Shown in pieces: positions 35,583-48,853 of a DNA stretch of 58,068 nucleotides. This DNA is from Salsipaludibacter albus (lineage in GTDB: Bacteria > Actinomycetota > Nitriliruptoria > Nitriliruptorales > Nitriliruptoraceae): NCBI RefSeq assembly GCF_019798055.1, contig NZ_JAHOPH010000024.1:1-58068 (forward strand), written 5' to 3'. The notes under the pieces were generated by a model that was given only the letters and a program-made list of their open reading frames with translations, was not told the DNA's origin and searched no databases. The translations under genes and the position numbers were made by a program. Numbering within the stretch: position 1 is the first letter of the stretch; every line of letters begins with the position of its first letter.

Positions 35583-36622
35583 CCGACTGGACGCAGGTGC
35601 TGGCGCTGGCGATGCCCAAGGTGGTCCTGCACGACCACCTGGACGGTGGCCTGCGGCCGGAGACGCTGGCCGAGCTGGCGGCCGAGGTCGGCCACGACCT
35701 GCCCGAGGACGACCCGATCGCCCTGGCGCGCCACCTCCATGCCGGTGCGTGGCGGCGGGACCTCGAGCTGTACCTCGAGGGGTTCACCCACACCGTCGCC
35801 GTCCTCCAGACCCCCGAGGCCCTGGCCCGGGTCGCCCGCGAGTCCCTCGAGGACCTGGCGGCCGACGGCGTCGTCTACGCCGAGCTGCGGTTCGCGCCCG
35901 AGCTCAACACCCAGCAGGGCCTCACGCTGGACGAGGTCGTGGAGGCCGCCCTGGCCGGCATGGCCGAGGGGCCGATCCCCGCCGGGCTGGTGCTGGACGG
36001 CATGCGGACCTCACCCGTGGAGGTCGTCCGCGAGGCGGCCGAGGTCGCCATCGCCTTCCACGGCCGGGGCGTGGTCGGCTTCGACCTCGCCGGTGCCGAG
36101 TCGTTCCACCCGGCCCGGGTGCACGCCGAGGCGTTGGACGCCCTGGCCGAGGCGGGTGTGCCGCTGACGCTGCACGCGGGGGAGGCCCACGGGCCGACGA
36201 TGGTCACCGAGGCGATCGACCGCTTCGGGGCCCGTCGGATCGGCCACGGGGTGACCCTGGTCGACGACCTCGACGGCGATCGGCTCGGGCCGGCCGTGCT
36301 GGCCGTGCGCGAGCGCGACGTCATGGTCGAGTGCTGCCCGACGTCCAACGTCCACACCGGTGCGGTGGACACGCTGGCCGACCACCCCATCGAGCGCTTC
36401 CGCGAGCTCGGCCTGCGGGTCAGCCTCAACACCGACAACCGGCTGATGTCGGACGTGACGATGTCGTCGGAACTGCTGGCCGTCGCCCGCGCCTTCGACT
36501 GGACCACCGACGACGCCCTGGCCGTGGCCCGTGACTCGCTGGACGCCGCCTTCACCACCGACGAGGTCCGCACCACCGTCCACGCCACCATCGACGAGAC
36601 CGCCACCCGCCTCACCGACTGA
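35579..36622 (+). CDS. add: Adenosine deaminase
   Basis: A 347-residue zinc amidohydrolase that converts adenosine to inosine in purine salvage. Metal and catalytic residues are present: H18 and H20 in [11 protein letters not shown]199 in TLHAGEAHG with catalytic E202, H223 in RRIGHGV and D286 in SLNTDNR. The length is typical. Translation is coupled to the ABC-F gene by a 4-nt overlap. The gene converges on citrate synthase with 18 nt between stop codons and no hairpin of note. Confidence 0.94.
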   Translation: MTDWTQVLALAMPKVVLHDHLDGGLRPETLAELAAEVGHDLPEDDPIALARHLHAGAWRRDLELYLEGFTHTVAVLQTPEALARVARESLEDLAADGVVYAELRFAPELNTQQGLTLDEVVEAALAGMAEGPIPAGLVLDGMRTSPVEVVREAAEVAIAFHGRGVVGFDLAGAESFHPARVHAEALDALAEAGVPLTLHAGEAHGPTMVTEAIDRFGARRIGHGVTLVDDLDGDRLGPAVLAVRERDVMVECCPTSNVHTGAVDTLADHPIERFRELGLRVSLNTDNRLMSDVTMSSELLAVARAFDWTTDDALAVARDSLDAAFTTDEVRTTVHATIDETATRLTD

Positions 36623-36640
36623 GGCCGGAGCGGATGCTGG

Positions 36641-37927
<1,287 letters not shown>

Positions 37928-38093
37928 GGGGTGGACTCCAGACGTGCTCGAGGGCGGTTCGGACGACGTCGTCCGTGGTGTTCTGCCGGTGCCGTCGCGG
38001 CCTCCACGAGGTTCCACGACGGTGCGGCCGTTGGCTCCACGCTACCGCCGGGGCCTCGATTTCGTCACACCGCCGGGTGGTCGTCCGCGGGGA

Positions 38094-38537
38094 TCAGTCC
38101 TCGAGCGCGCGGTCCCTGATGCGGCCCAGCAGCTCGGCCAGTTCGTCGGCCTCGCGCTCGTCGATGACCGACGACACGAGGTCCACGAGGTCCTGGCGGT
38201 GGGCGGGCACCGCCGCCTCGAGCGTGGCCAGCCCGTGGTCGGTGAGCACGGCGTTGATGCCGCGGGCGTCGCGGTCGCTGGCCTCGCGTCGGACCAGGTT
38301 CCCCTGCTCCATGCGGTCGACCAGGCGGGTCAGGCCGGACTTGCTCAACAGGACGCGCTGGGCGAGCTCCTGCATGCGCAGTCGGCGGTCGGGGGCCTCG
38401 GAGAGGTGGACCAGCACGTCGTAGAACGTCAGCGAGATCTCGCGGTCGCGGAACCGGTCGTCGAGCGCGACGAGGAGGCGGGCATGGGCCTCCAGCAGGG
38501 AGCGGAACGCCTGCAGGTGCGACGGCGACAGGGTCAT
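38094..38537 (-). CDS. MarR-family transcriptional regulator
   Basis: A 147-residue winged-helix regulator. The MarR pattern is clear: a leading helix, then ISLTFYDVLVHLSEAPDRRL, recognition region QRVLLSKSGLTRLVDRMEQ, and the wing NLVRREASDRDARGINAVLT. MarR proteins act as dimers and respond to small phenolic or oxidative signals. It lies 18 nt after the Nei-type glycosylase gene on the same strand and could be co-transcribed with it. The target genes are unknown; autoregulation or control of the neighbouring repair gene is only a possibility. Confidence 0.92.
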   Translation of the reverse strand: MTLSPSHLQAFRSLLEAHARLLVALDDRFRDREISLTFYDVLVHLSEAPDRRLRMQELAQRVLLSKSGLTRLVDRMEQGNLVRREASDRDARGINAVLTDHGLATLEAAVPAHRQDLVDLVSSVIDEREADELAELLGRIRDRALED

Positions 38538-38555
38538 CGGTACCTCCCGCTCGGG

Positions 38556-39350
38556 TCAGCGCGTCCGGGGTGGCTGGCAGGACGGGCACCAGGCGACGTG
38601 TCGCGCGTTGCCCCCCAGTGCGGTGGAGGCGAGGGGGGTGCCGCAGCGACGGCAGGTCCGGCCGTCTCGTCCGTACACCCACAGTTCGCCCGGTCGCGCC
38701 CCGGGGACGGTCGTCCGCCGGACCCGGTCGATGTTGGCGACCAGTTCCCGGCGGCCCCGAGCATAGACGTCGCGCAACTCGTCGTCGGTCAGCAGGTCGG
38801 TGGGCGTGCGGGGGTCGAGCCCGGCCACGTGGCAGGCCTCGACGGCCAGCACGTTGCCCAGGCCGGCCGCGACGGACTGGTCGAGGAGCGTGACGTGCAG
38901 CGGACGCACCGGGCGGTCCCGCAGCCGACGGACGACCGCGTCGAGGTCGACGTCGTCGGCCAGGTCCGGCCCGAGTCGTCCCAGGACACGGTGGCGCGTC
39001 TCGCGGCCCGGCTCCAGCAACTCGGCGACCGGGGCCTTCCGGCACGTCGCCCGTGCCTCGGACGTGGTCAGGGCGATGCGCACGTCCCGTCCCCGCGGGG
39101 GTCCCGGGGGTGCCGGGCGGGTGACGTCCCAGCGGCCGGGCATGCCGAGGTGCACGTGCAGGACGACCGGGTCCGCCTCGTCGGGGTCGAGGTCGACCAG
39201 CAGGTGCTTGCCGTGGACGCGAACACCACGCACCTCCACCGGGCTCGGTGCCGGCGTCACCAGTCGCGGCATCACCAGCTCGGCCCGGCGGCCCACCAGC
39301 ACGGGGCCCAGTCGCCGGGCGTGGCGGTGGATCGTGTCACCCTCCGGCAC
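38556..39350 (-). CDS. Fpg/Nei-family DNA glycosylase
   Basis: A 264-residue base-excision repair glycosylase of the endonuclease VIII (Nei) side of the Fpg/Nei family. It begins MPEGDTIHRHA, where P2 is the Schiff-base nucleophile and E3 the catalytic acid; MPEGDTI is typical of actinobacterial Nei proteins. The helix-two-turn-helix region contains DQSVAAGLGNVLAVEACH. The C-terminal zinc finger is CRRCGTPLASTALGGNARH with the second pair in WCPSC. These enzymes excise oxidised pyrimidines. It sits between a strong hairpin (39388-39424) and the MarR gene. Confidence 0.93.
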   Translation of the reverse strand: MPEGDTIHRHARRLGPVLVGRRAELVMPRLVTPAPSPVEVRGVRVHGKHLLVDLDPDEADPVVLHVHLGMPGRWDVTRPAPPGPPRGRDVRIALTTSEARATCRKAPVAELLEPGRETRHRVLGRLGPDLADDVDLDAVVRRLRDRPVRPLHVTLLDQSVAAGLGNVLAVEACHVAGLDPRTPTDLLTDDELRDVYARGRRELVANIDRVRRTTVPGARPGELWVYGRDGRTCRRCGTPLASTALGGNARHVAWCPSCQPPRTR

Positions 39351-39387
39351 GGATGGGCCTTCCTGGTCGGGCGAGGCGGCCTGGACG

Positions 39388-39424
39388 ACGACACCCCGGC
39401 GCCTTCAAGGCGCCGGGGTGTCGT
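39388..39424 (-). terminator. Strong hairpin terminator after the histone-like gene
   Basis: A perfect 16-bp stem (39388-39403 with 39409-39424) closes on the 5-nt loop TTCAA. It starts 15 nt after the stop codon of the histone-like gene on the minus strand and ends 37 nt before the Nei start codon. It should make the histone-like gene a separate transcription unit. It is the longest perfect terminator stem in the window. Confidence 0.88.
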
Positions 39425-39439
39425 GGATTCGGGTCCGAC

Positions 39440-39616
39440 CTACAGGTCGTAGGGACGCAGGGTGCTGCGTCCGTTCTCCTTGGCACGCTTGGCGCCGGCC
39501 TCGAGAAGCTCGTGGACCTTGGCGTTGAGCGCGTCCGGGACATCGGACGAGAGGCGAAGGTCGAGGCCCTTGACGGCTTCCTTGACCTTGCTGGTGACGA
39601 TCACGTTGTCTGCCAC
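39440..39616 (-). CDS. Small bacterial histone-fold protein
   Basis: A 58-residue protein starting at GTG, with AAAGGAA just upstream on the minus strand. It begins MADNVIVTSKVKEAVKGLDL and continues with a long helix SDVPDALNAKVHELLEAG, then KRAKENGRSTLRPYDL to the stop. This matches the layout of the histone-like protein Bd0055 of Bdellovibrio as I recall it (TSKVK opening, central helix, RKTVMARDI-type end). R50, T52 and D57 reproduce the R-x-T-x4-D pattern that forms the RD clamp of histone folds. The third helix is almost absent, since the protein stops one residue after D57. It probably dimerises and binds DNA as a nucleoid protein. It has its own leader and a strong terminator. Confidence 0.8.
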   Translation of the reverse strand: MADNVIVTSKVKEAVKGLDLRLSSDVPDALNAKVHELLEAGAKRAKENGRSTLRPYDL

Positions 39617-39646
39617 CGCGATTCCTTTCTCAGCGGTTGTCTGGGC

Positions 39647-39652
39647 AGACTA
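39647..39652 (-). promoter_or_regulatory. Candidate -10 element for the histone-like gene
   Basis: On the minus strand TAGTCT lies 30 nt before the GTG start, and the segment between holds the Shine-Dalgarno. It matches the TANNNT pattern seen before other genes in the window. I could not find a convincing -35 at 16-18 nt. Confidence 0.35.
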
Positions 39653-39774
39653 GGGGGTTCGTGGGGTCGTTTCGCGCACCAATGACCGTCCGATGGGGTC
39701 TTTCGGGGGCGTTCGGATGCTTGACGGGGGCGGTTGGGCCTCGTGACCGACGAATCGGTGGTCCCATCGAGGGC

Positions 39775-44393
<4,619 letters not shown>

Positions 44394-44397
<4 letters not shown>

Positions 44398-44942
44398 CGG
44401 ACCAGGGCCCAGTCGGGCAGGGGGCGACCGGGCTCGCGGCCGGTCCGCACCGAGGCGCTGCCCGACCCCACGTGCTCCTCCAGCCACGGGAGGTCGTCGT
44501 CGCCCGGACCGTCGAGGTGGTCCAGCAGGTCCGCGAGGCAGGCCGGGTAGACGTCCTCGCGGGCCGCGAGCACGGCGAGCTCGTCGGACGGCCACCATCT
44601 CCAGTCGTCCAGCGACTCGTGCTCGTAGTCCTCGAGGTGGTGCGCGACCAGGGCCGGGCGATCGCCGACCCCGGCGAGCCAGAACGACTCGACCTGCTCG
44701 GTCCAGCGGCCCAGGAAGGTGAACTCGGCGCGCCGGTGCAGGACCGCCGGTCCACGCAACGCCACGGCGATCCCGGTCTCCTCGTGGAGCTCGCGGACGG
44801 CGGCCTCGCGGGCGGTCTCGCCCGGCCCGGTCCCCCCGCCGGGCGTGAACCAGAAGCCCTCGTCGTCGACCCGCGCGTGGCACAGCAGCACGGCGCCGAC
44901 GTCGTCCCGCACGATCACGCGTCCGGCCCGACGCGAGATCAC
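44394..44942 (-). CDS. Nudix hydrolase
   Basis: A 182-residue Nudix enzyme. The Nudix box is complete (about residues 36-58: G36, E42, R50-E51-L52, E54-E55, G57), so magnesium-dependent hydrolysis of a nucleoside-diphosphate-linked substrate is expected. It follows the strand FWFTPGGG. The substrate cannot be read from the sequence. The GTG start is chosen because it overlaps the stop of the upstream membrane gene by 4 nt (GTGA), and its own stop overlaps the lhr start by 4 nt. This tight coupling to a DNA-damage helicase suggests nucleotide-pool or repair-related work, but this is inference. Confidence 0.88.
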
Positions 44943-45316
44943 GGGCGTGCGGGCGCGGACGACGACCGGTGACGTTCGTGGCGGGGCGCGACCCACCAGG
45001 CCAGCAGGAACCACCCAGCACCAAGGACGGTGTGCACCAGGGCGAAGGCCAGCGACGGGGGATCGATCCAGGTGACCACCACCGAGCGGGTCCACAGCGC
45101 CACGGTCCAGCCGACGAACAGCCAGCGGAGCCAGTCCGCCCGGCCCGGTCGCGTCGCCAGCAGGCCAGCCGTCGCCAGCCCGACCACCAGGGAGCCCCCG
45201 ATGCGCACCAGGGCCCAGGGATCGTCGGTCTCGGCGCTGGTCAGCAGGCCGATGCGGCCACCCCAGGACACGAGTGTCCAGGCGGCCACCGCGACGGCGA
45301 GCAGGCGGTTCGACAT
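44939..45316 (-). CDS. Small membrane protein at the head of the Nudix-lhr operon
   Basis: A 125-residue protein with four predicted helices (about 4-20, 36-54, 62-80, 88-108) and a basic C-terminal tail (RHERHRSSSAPARP). I do not recognise a named family; the layout resembles small uncharacterised actinobacterial membrane proteins. The ATG gives MSNRLLAVAVAAWTLVSWGG. Its stop overlaps the Nudix GTG by 4 nt, making it the first gene of a three-gene coupled operon. It diverges from the glycosyltransferase, with about 69 nt between start codons. Confidence 0.75.
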   Translation of the reverse strand: MSNRLLAVAVAAWTLVSWGGRIGLLTSAETDDPWALVRIGGSLVVGLATAGLLATRPGRADWLRWLFVGWTVALWTRSVVVTWIDPPSLAFALVHTVLGAGWFLLAWWVAPRHERHRSSSAPARP

Positions 45317-45373
45317 GGTCGGGAGCGTATGCGAGCACCGGGACAGTCCGACCCCGCAGGCCGACCACCGGCC

Positions 45374-45379
45374 TAGGCT
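45374..45379 (+). promoter_or_regulatory. -10 element placed for a leaderless glycosyltransferase transcript
   Basis: TAGGCT ends 6 nt before the ATG at 45386. Transcription from it should begin at or next to the start codon. No Shine-Dalgarno is present in the short gap. This is the clearest leaderless arrangement in the window. Confidence 0.5.
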
Positions 45380-45385
45380 GCCACC

Positions 45386-46678
45386 ATGCCTGATCTCACC
45401 ACCATCGCCGCCCGCAGCACCGACGACGTCGACCTGACGGACCCGACCGCCGTGTCGCAGACCCGGGTGATCGCCGAGCAGTTGCTGGACACCGGGGCGT
45501 CGCGGTCGGTGCTGCAGGACCTCGCCCGCGACCCCGACGTCGGCATCGACGTCCGGGTGGCCACCAAGCTGGCCGAGTCCCGCCGACTGGTCGACGCCCT
45601 GCCGGACCCGCTGCCCCGGGTGCAGGTCCAGTTCGCGATGTGGGGTGAGCACCGCAGGCTGCGACCGCGGGCGCCGGACAACCCGGCCGGCGAGGACTCG
45701 CTGCGCGTGAAGCTCGACCAGCTCGGGTGGCTGCTGGACGACCGGGGCCTCGACTGGCGGCTGGTGGCGGTCGACGACGGCAGTCCGGACGACGATGCGT
45801 CGGTCGCCCGCGAGATGGCCCACATGCACCCGCTGGGGGAGCGGGTCGTGGTGGCCGAGCTGGCGGACGCCATCCCCACCGACGAGGGACCGCTGGCCGG
45901 CCTGGGCGACGTCGACGCCTCCCGCAAGGGTGGTGCCATGGTGCTGGGTGCCCAGCTGGCCCTGGACGACGGCATGGACGCCGCGGTGCTGACCGACGCC
46001 GACAACTCGGTCGACCTCGGCCAGCTGGGGCTCCTGCTGGCGCCCTTCGTGGCCGGCGTGCCGGTGGTCGTCGGGGACCGCAAGCATCCCGACGCCGTGC
46101 TGCGCAAGGCCGAGGCCCGCTGGGGCCCGGGGATCGTGGTCCTCAGGCACATGCAGCGCATGGTCGGGCGCGCCCTGTTCTCGCGGGGGCTGCGCGACAC
46201 CCAGGCGGCGTTCAAGCTGTTCGGCCGCGACGCCCTGGTGGACATCCTCGCCGCGCCCTCGACGTACGGGTTCTCGTTCGACCCGGACTGGCTGTACGGC
46301 GCCCTGGCCAGCGGCCACGAGATCGCCACGACCCCGTTCGCCTTCGTGGACTCCTTCGCCGAGTCGGCATCGCTGACCCAGGGGCCGATGACGACCTGGC
46401 AGTCGCTGCTGGTCGGGCTGACCGCGTCGGCCCGGTCGCGAGGCGCGGACCACGACGAGGACATGGCCGCGCTGGTCAGCGACCACGCGAGCGTGGCCGA
46501 CCTCGAACGCATCGTCGCCCGTGCACCGGCCGTGCTCGCCCAGGCGGACCCGGCACGCCTGGGTGACCCCGAGCTGATGTCGGTCGCCGACCTGCGTGCC
46601 TGGATCGAGGACCTGCTCGCGACCGAGCCCGACGACCAGCCCGGTCCGGTCGCGGGTGCGCTCCCGGGGAACCCCTAG
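45386..46678 (+). CDS. Family 2-like glycosyltransferase
   Basis: A 430-residue protein with a GT-A fold glycosyltransferase core. The nucleotide-sugar site shows LVAVDDGSPDD (about 127-137) and the DXD-like VLTDADNSVDLG (about 202-213). Downstream RDTQAAFKLFGRDAL and GFSFDPDWLYGA match polyprenol-phosphate-glycosyltransferase-like enzymes, although no membrane helix is present. An N-terminal stretch of about 100 residues has no obvious assignment. The acceptor is unknown. The mRNA appears leaderless. The WS/DGAT gene follows, and a TAGGCT element overlapping the stop codon (46676-46681) may give the latter its own promoter. Confidence 0.85.
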   Translation: MPDLTTIAARSTDDVDLTDPTAVSQTRVIAEQLLDTGASRSVLQDLARDPDVGIDVRVATKLAESRRLVDALPDPLPRVQVQFAMWGEHRRLRPRAPDNPAGEDSLRVKLDQLGWLLDDRGLDWRLVAVDDGSPDDDASVAREMAHMHPLGERVVVAELADAIPTDEGPLAGLGDVDASRKGGAMVLGAQLALDDGMDAAVLTDADNSVDLGQLGLLLAPFVAGVPVVVGDRKHPDAVLRKAEARWGPGIVVLRHMQRMVGRALFSRGLRDTQAAFKLFGRDALVDILAAPSTYGFSFDPDWLYGALASGHEIATTPFAFVDSFAESASLTQGPMTTWQSLLVGLTASARSRGADHDEDMAALVSDHASVADLERIVARAPAVLAQADPARLGDPELMSVADLRAWIEDLLATEPDDQPGPVAGALPGNP

Positions 46679-46723
46679 GCTCGACTCCCGGTGCGCGATG
46701 CCCGGACGACCGAGGGGCCAGCA

Positions 46724-48136
46724 GTGGCGATGGGACACGGAGACCGCCTGAGTGCCGTGGACGCGGCCTTCCTCGAGATGGAGACGCCGACGCAGCACAT
46801 GCACGTCGGGGGGCTGTTCCTGTTCGAGCCGGGCCCGGACTCGACGTTCACGTTCGACCGGTTCCAACGGCTGGTGCGCTCCCGGCTGCACCTGGTCCCG
46901 CGCTATCGCCAGACCATCGCCTGGACCCCGCTGGGCCTGGCCCAGCCGATCTGGGTCGACGACCCCGCCTTCGACCTCGCCTACCACGTCCGCCACGCCG
47001 CACTGCCACGTCCCGGGGGCATCGACCAGCTCCTGGAGTACGCGGGCAGGATCCTGTCGCGACCCCTCGACCGCAGCAAGCCCCTGTGGGAGGCCTACGT
47101 CGTCGAAGGGCTCGAGGACGGCCGGATCGCGCTGGTGACCAAGAACCACCATGCGATGATCGACGGGGTGGCCGGCGTGGACATCGTCGGCGTGCTGCTC
47201 GACGACGACCCGGTGACCCCCGCGGAACTGCCCCGCCCGCAGGCGTGGGAGCCGCGGCGGGCACCCGGCGGCCTGGAGCGCACCACCGATGCCGTGCGTG
47301 AGCTGGTCCGACAGCCGGCATCGGTCGTGTCGCGTGCGCGGCGGGTGGCCGAGCGCCCGGTCGACGTCCTGCGGCGCACTGCTGCCGTCGGCCAGGGCAT
47401 CGCCTCCATGGCGACCAGCGGGCTGTCCGGCGGTCTCGCTGGGAAGTCGGTCCTCAACCAGGCGCCCGGCATCTCGCGGCGCTTCGTCGTCGAGCAGCTG
47501 GACCTCGGCGAGATCAAGGAGGTCAAGAACGCGCTCGGTGGCACGGTCAACGACGTCGTGCTCGCCGTGTGCGGCGACATGCTGGGCCGGTTCCTGCGGG
47601 CCCGCGGCGAGCGCACCGCCGGCGACGACCTGCGGATCATGGTCCCGGTGAGCGTGCGCACCACCGCCAACCACGACAACCAGGTCACGGCGGTGTTCGT
47701 CGACGTCCCGGTGGGCGAGATGGACCCGGTCGAGCGACTGGCGTCGGTCACGCGGCGGATGGGCGACGTCAAGTCCACCCACCAGGCCGTCGGGGCGGAC
47801 TTCCTGCTGAGCATGACCGGGTTCGCACCCCCGACGATCCACGCCGCCGCGGCCCGGGTCGCCTCGGGTGCCCGGCTGTTCAACGTGGTCATCACCAACG
47901 TGCCCGGGCCCCAGCACCCGATCTATGCACTGGGCGCTCGGCTCGTCGGCGGCTTCCCGTTCGTGCCACTGGCCGCCACGCAGTCGCTGGCGATCGGCCT
48001 GGTGTCCCTGGACGGCATCGTCAACGTCGGGTTCACCGCGGACTACGACGCACTGCCGGACGTCTCCGCCATGCCGGAGATGGTGCGCGCCAGCCTGGAG
48101 GACCTCGTGGCGTGCGCCCGGGCGGTCGGACGATGA
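46724..48136 (+). CDS. Wax ester synthase / diacylglycerol acyltransferase (WS/DGAT)
   Basis: A 470-residue acyltransferase that esterifies diacylglycerol or fatty alcohols with acyl-CoA to make storage lipids. The N-terminus RLSAVDAAFLEMETPTQHMH is characteristic. The catalytic HHxxxDG motif is intact in KNHHAMIDGV (about residue 140). The C-terminal PLW-type and NVPGP segments (FNVVITNVPGPQHP) are also present. The start is GTG at 46724 because GAGGGG lies 6 nt upstream; ATG at 46730 and GTG at 46691 are alternatives. The stop overlaps the dut start by 4 nt. Lipid storage of this type is common in actinobacteria. Confidence 0.94.
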   Translation: MAMGHGDRLSAVDAAFLEMETPTQHMHVGGLFLFEPGPDSTFTFDRFQRLVRSRLHLVPRYRQTIAWTPLGLAQPIWVDDPAFDLAYHVRHAALPRPGGIDQLLEYAGRILSRPLDRSKPLWEAYVVEGLEDGRIALVTKNHHAMIDGVAGVDIVGVLLDDDPVTPAELPRPQAWEPRRAPGGLERTTDAVRELVRQPASVVSRARRVAERPVDVLRRTAAVGQGIASMATSGLSGGLAGKSVLNQAPGISRRFVVEQLDLGEIKEVKNALGGTVNDVVLAVCGDMLGRFLRARGERTAGDDLRIMVPVSVRTTANHDNQVTAVFVDVPVGEMDPVERLASVTRRMGDVKSTHQAVGADFLLSMTGFAPPTIHAAAARVASGARLFNVVITNVPGPQHPIYALGARLVGGFPFVPLAATQSLAIGLVSLDGIVNVGFTADYDALPDVSAMPEMVRASLEDLVACARAVGR

Positions 48137-48570
48137 GGCTGCGCGTGCAGCGGCTCCGTGACGACGTGGTGCTGCCCCGCCGCGCACACCCGGGCGACGC
48201 CGGTCTCGACCTGCGCATCGCCGAGGAGGTGGTGCTCGAGCCGGGCGCACGGGTCGCGGCGGGCACGGGCCTGGTCGTCGCCGTGCCGGAGGGCCACGTC
48301 GGGCTGGTCCATCCGCGCTCTGGCCTGGCGCTGCGTGACGGCGTCACCGTCGTCAACGCGCCGGGCACCATCGACGCCGGCTACCGGGGCGAGGTCAAGG
48401 TCGCCCTGGTCAACCTGTCCGACCGGGTCGCGCGCCTCGCGCCGGGGGAGCGTGTGGCCCAGCTCGTGGTCCAGGCGGTGGCCCTGCCGGAGGTCGAGGA
48501 GGCCACCGACCTGGCCGACGAGCACACCTCGCGGGGGGCCGGCGGGTTCGGCTCCAGCGGTCGCGACTGA
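48133..48570 (+). CDS. dut: dUTP diphosphatase
   Basis: A 145-residue trimeric-type dUTPase, which hydrolyses dUTP to dUMP and keeps uracil out of DNA. All five family motifs can be seen: HPGDAGLDL, PRSGLALRDG, NAPGTIDAGYRGEV (with the catalytic Asp and the uracil-stacking Tyr), PGERVAQLV and the flexible C-terminal RGAGGFGSSG. It is translationally coupled to the WS/DGAT gene by an ATGA overlap, an unexpected partner by function. tRNA-Gly follows 77 nt downstream with its own promoter. Confidence 0.96.
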   Translation: MRLRVQRLRDDVVLPRRAHPGDAGLDLRIAEEVVLEPGARVAAGTGLVVAVPEGHVGLVHPRSGLALRDGVTVVNAPGTIDAGYRGEVKVALVNLSDRVARLAPGERVAQLVVQAVALPEVEEATDLADEHTSRGAGGFGSSGRD

Positions 48571-48606
48571 CGCTGCGGGCAACCTGCCCCGGGCCGGTCG
48601 ATCGGT

Positions 48607-48635
48607 TTGTGTCGCCTCGCCGGCTCGGCTACCTT
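48607..48635 (+). promoter_or_regulatory. Sigma70-type promoter for tRNA-Gly
   Basis: TTGTGT (48607-48612), a 17-nt spacer and TACCTT (48630-48635) precede the tRNA 5' end by 12 nt. The same -35 hexamer and spacing are seen before the aquaporin gene. Confidence 0.6.
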
Positions 48636-48647
48636 GGCCGGTCGCAC

Positions 48648-48724
48648 GCGGTAGTAGCTCAGTTGGCTAGAGCGCCACCTTGCCAAGGTGGAGGTCGTGG
48701 GTTCGAATCCCATCTACCGCTCCA
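48648..48724 (+). tRNA. tRNA-Gly (anticodon GCC)
   Basis: A 74-nt cloverleaf plus encoded CCA (48722-48724). The acceptor stem is GCGGTAG with CTACCGC, D-arm AGCTCAGTTGGCTAGAGC, anticodon loop CTTGCCAAG-centred (anticodon GCC) and T-arm GTGGGTTCGAATCCCAT with one G-U/A-type edge pair. The discriminator is U. It is the only tRNA in the window with CCA encoded directly. Confidence 0.96.
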
Positions 48725-48741
48725 GCGCGAACGATTCGCAC

Positions 48742-48772
48742 AGGGCCCCTCGCGTGATCCGCGTGGGGTCCT
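48742..48772 (+). terminator. Hairpin after tRNA-Gly
   Basis: Two paired blocks (48742-48749 with 48765-48772, including one G-U, and 48751-48754 with 48760-48763) are separated by a single U-U mismatch and close on a 5-nt loop. The hairpin starts 17 nt after the tRNA CCA end and lies before the HPPD gene, as expected for a tRNA terminator. Confidence 0.5.
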
Positions 48773-48853
48773 CGACGTTGGGCCAGTGGGGCGATCCGAC
48801 GTCGGGCCGTACCGTTCGCCTGGCAACGACGCCTCGCTCGAGGAGCCCCAGCC

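Noticed and set aside
39337-39543. A 68-codon minus-strand frame overlapping the histone-like gene
   Set aside because: It runs through the terminator stem into the Nei start and has Arg/Pro/Ser-rich shadow composition; the GTG frame at 39440-39616 has the Shine-Dalgarno and the fold.
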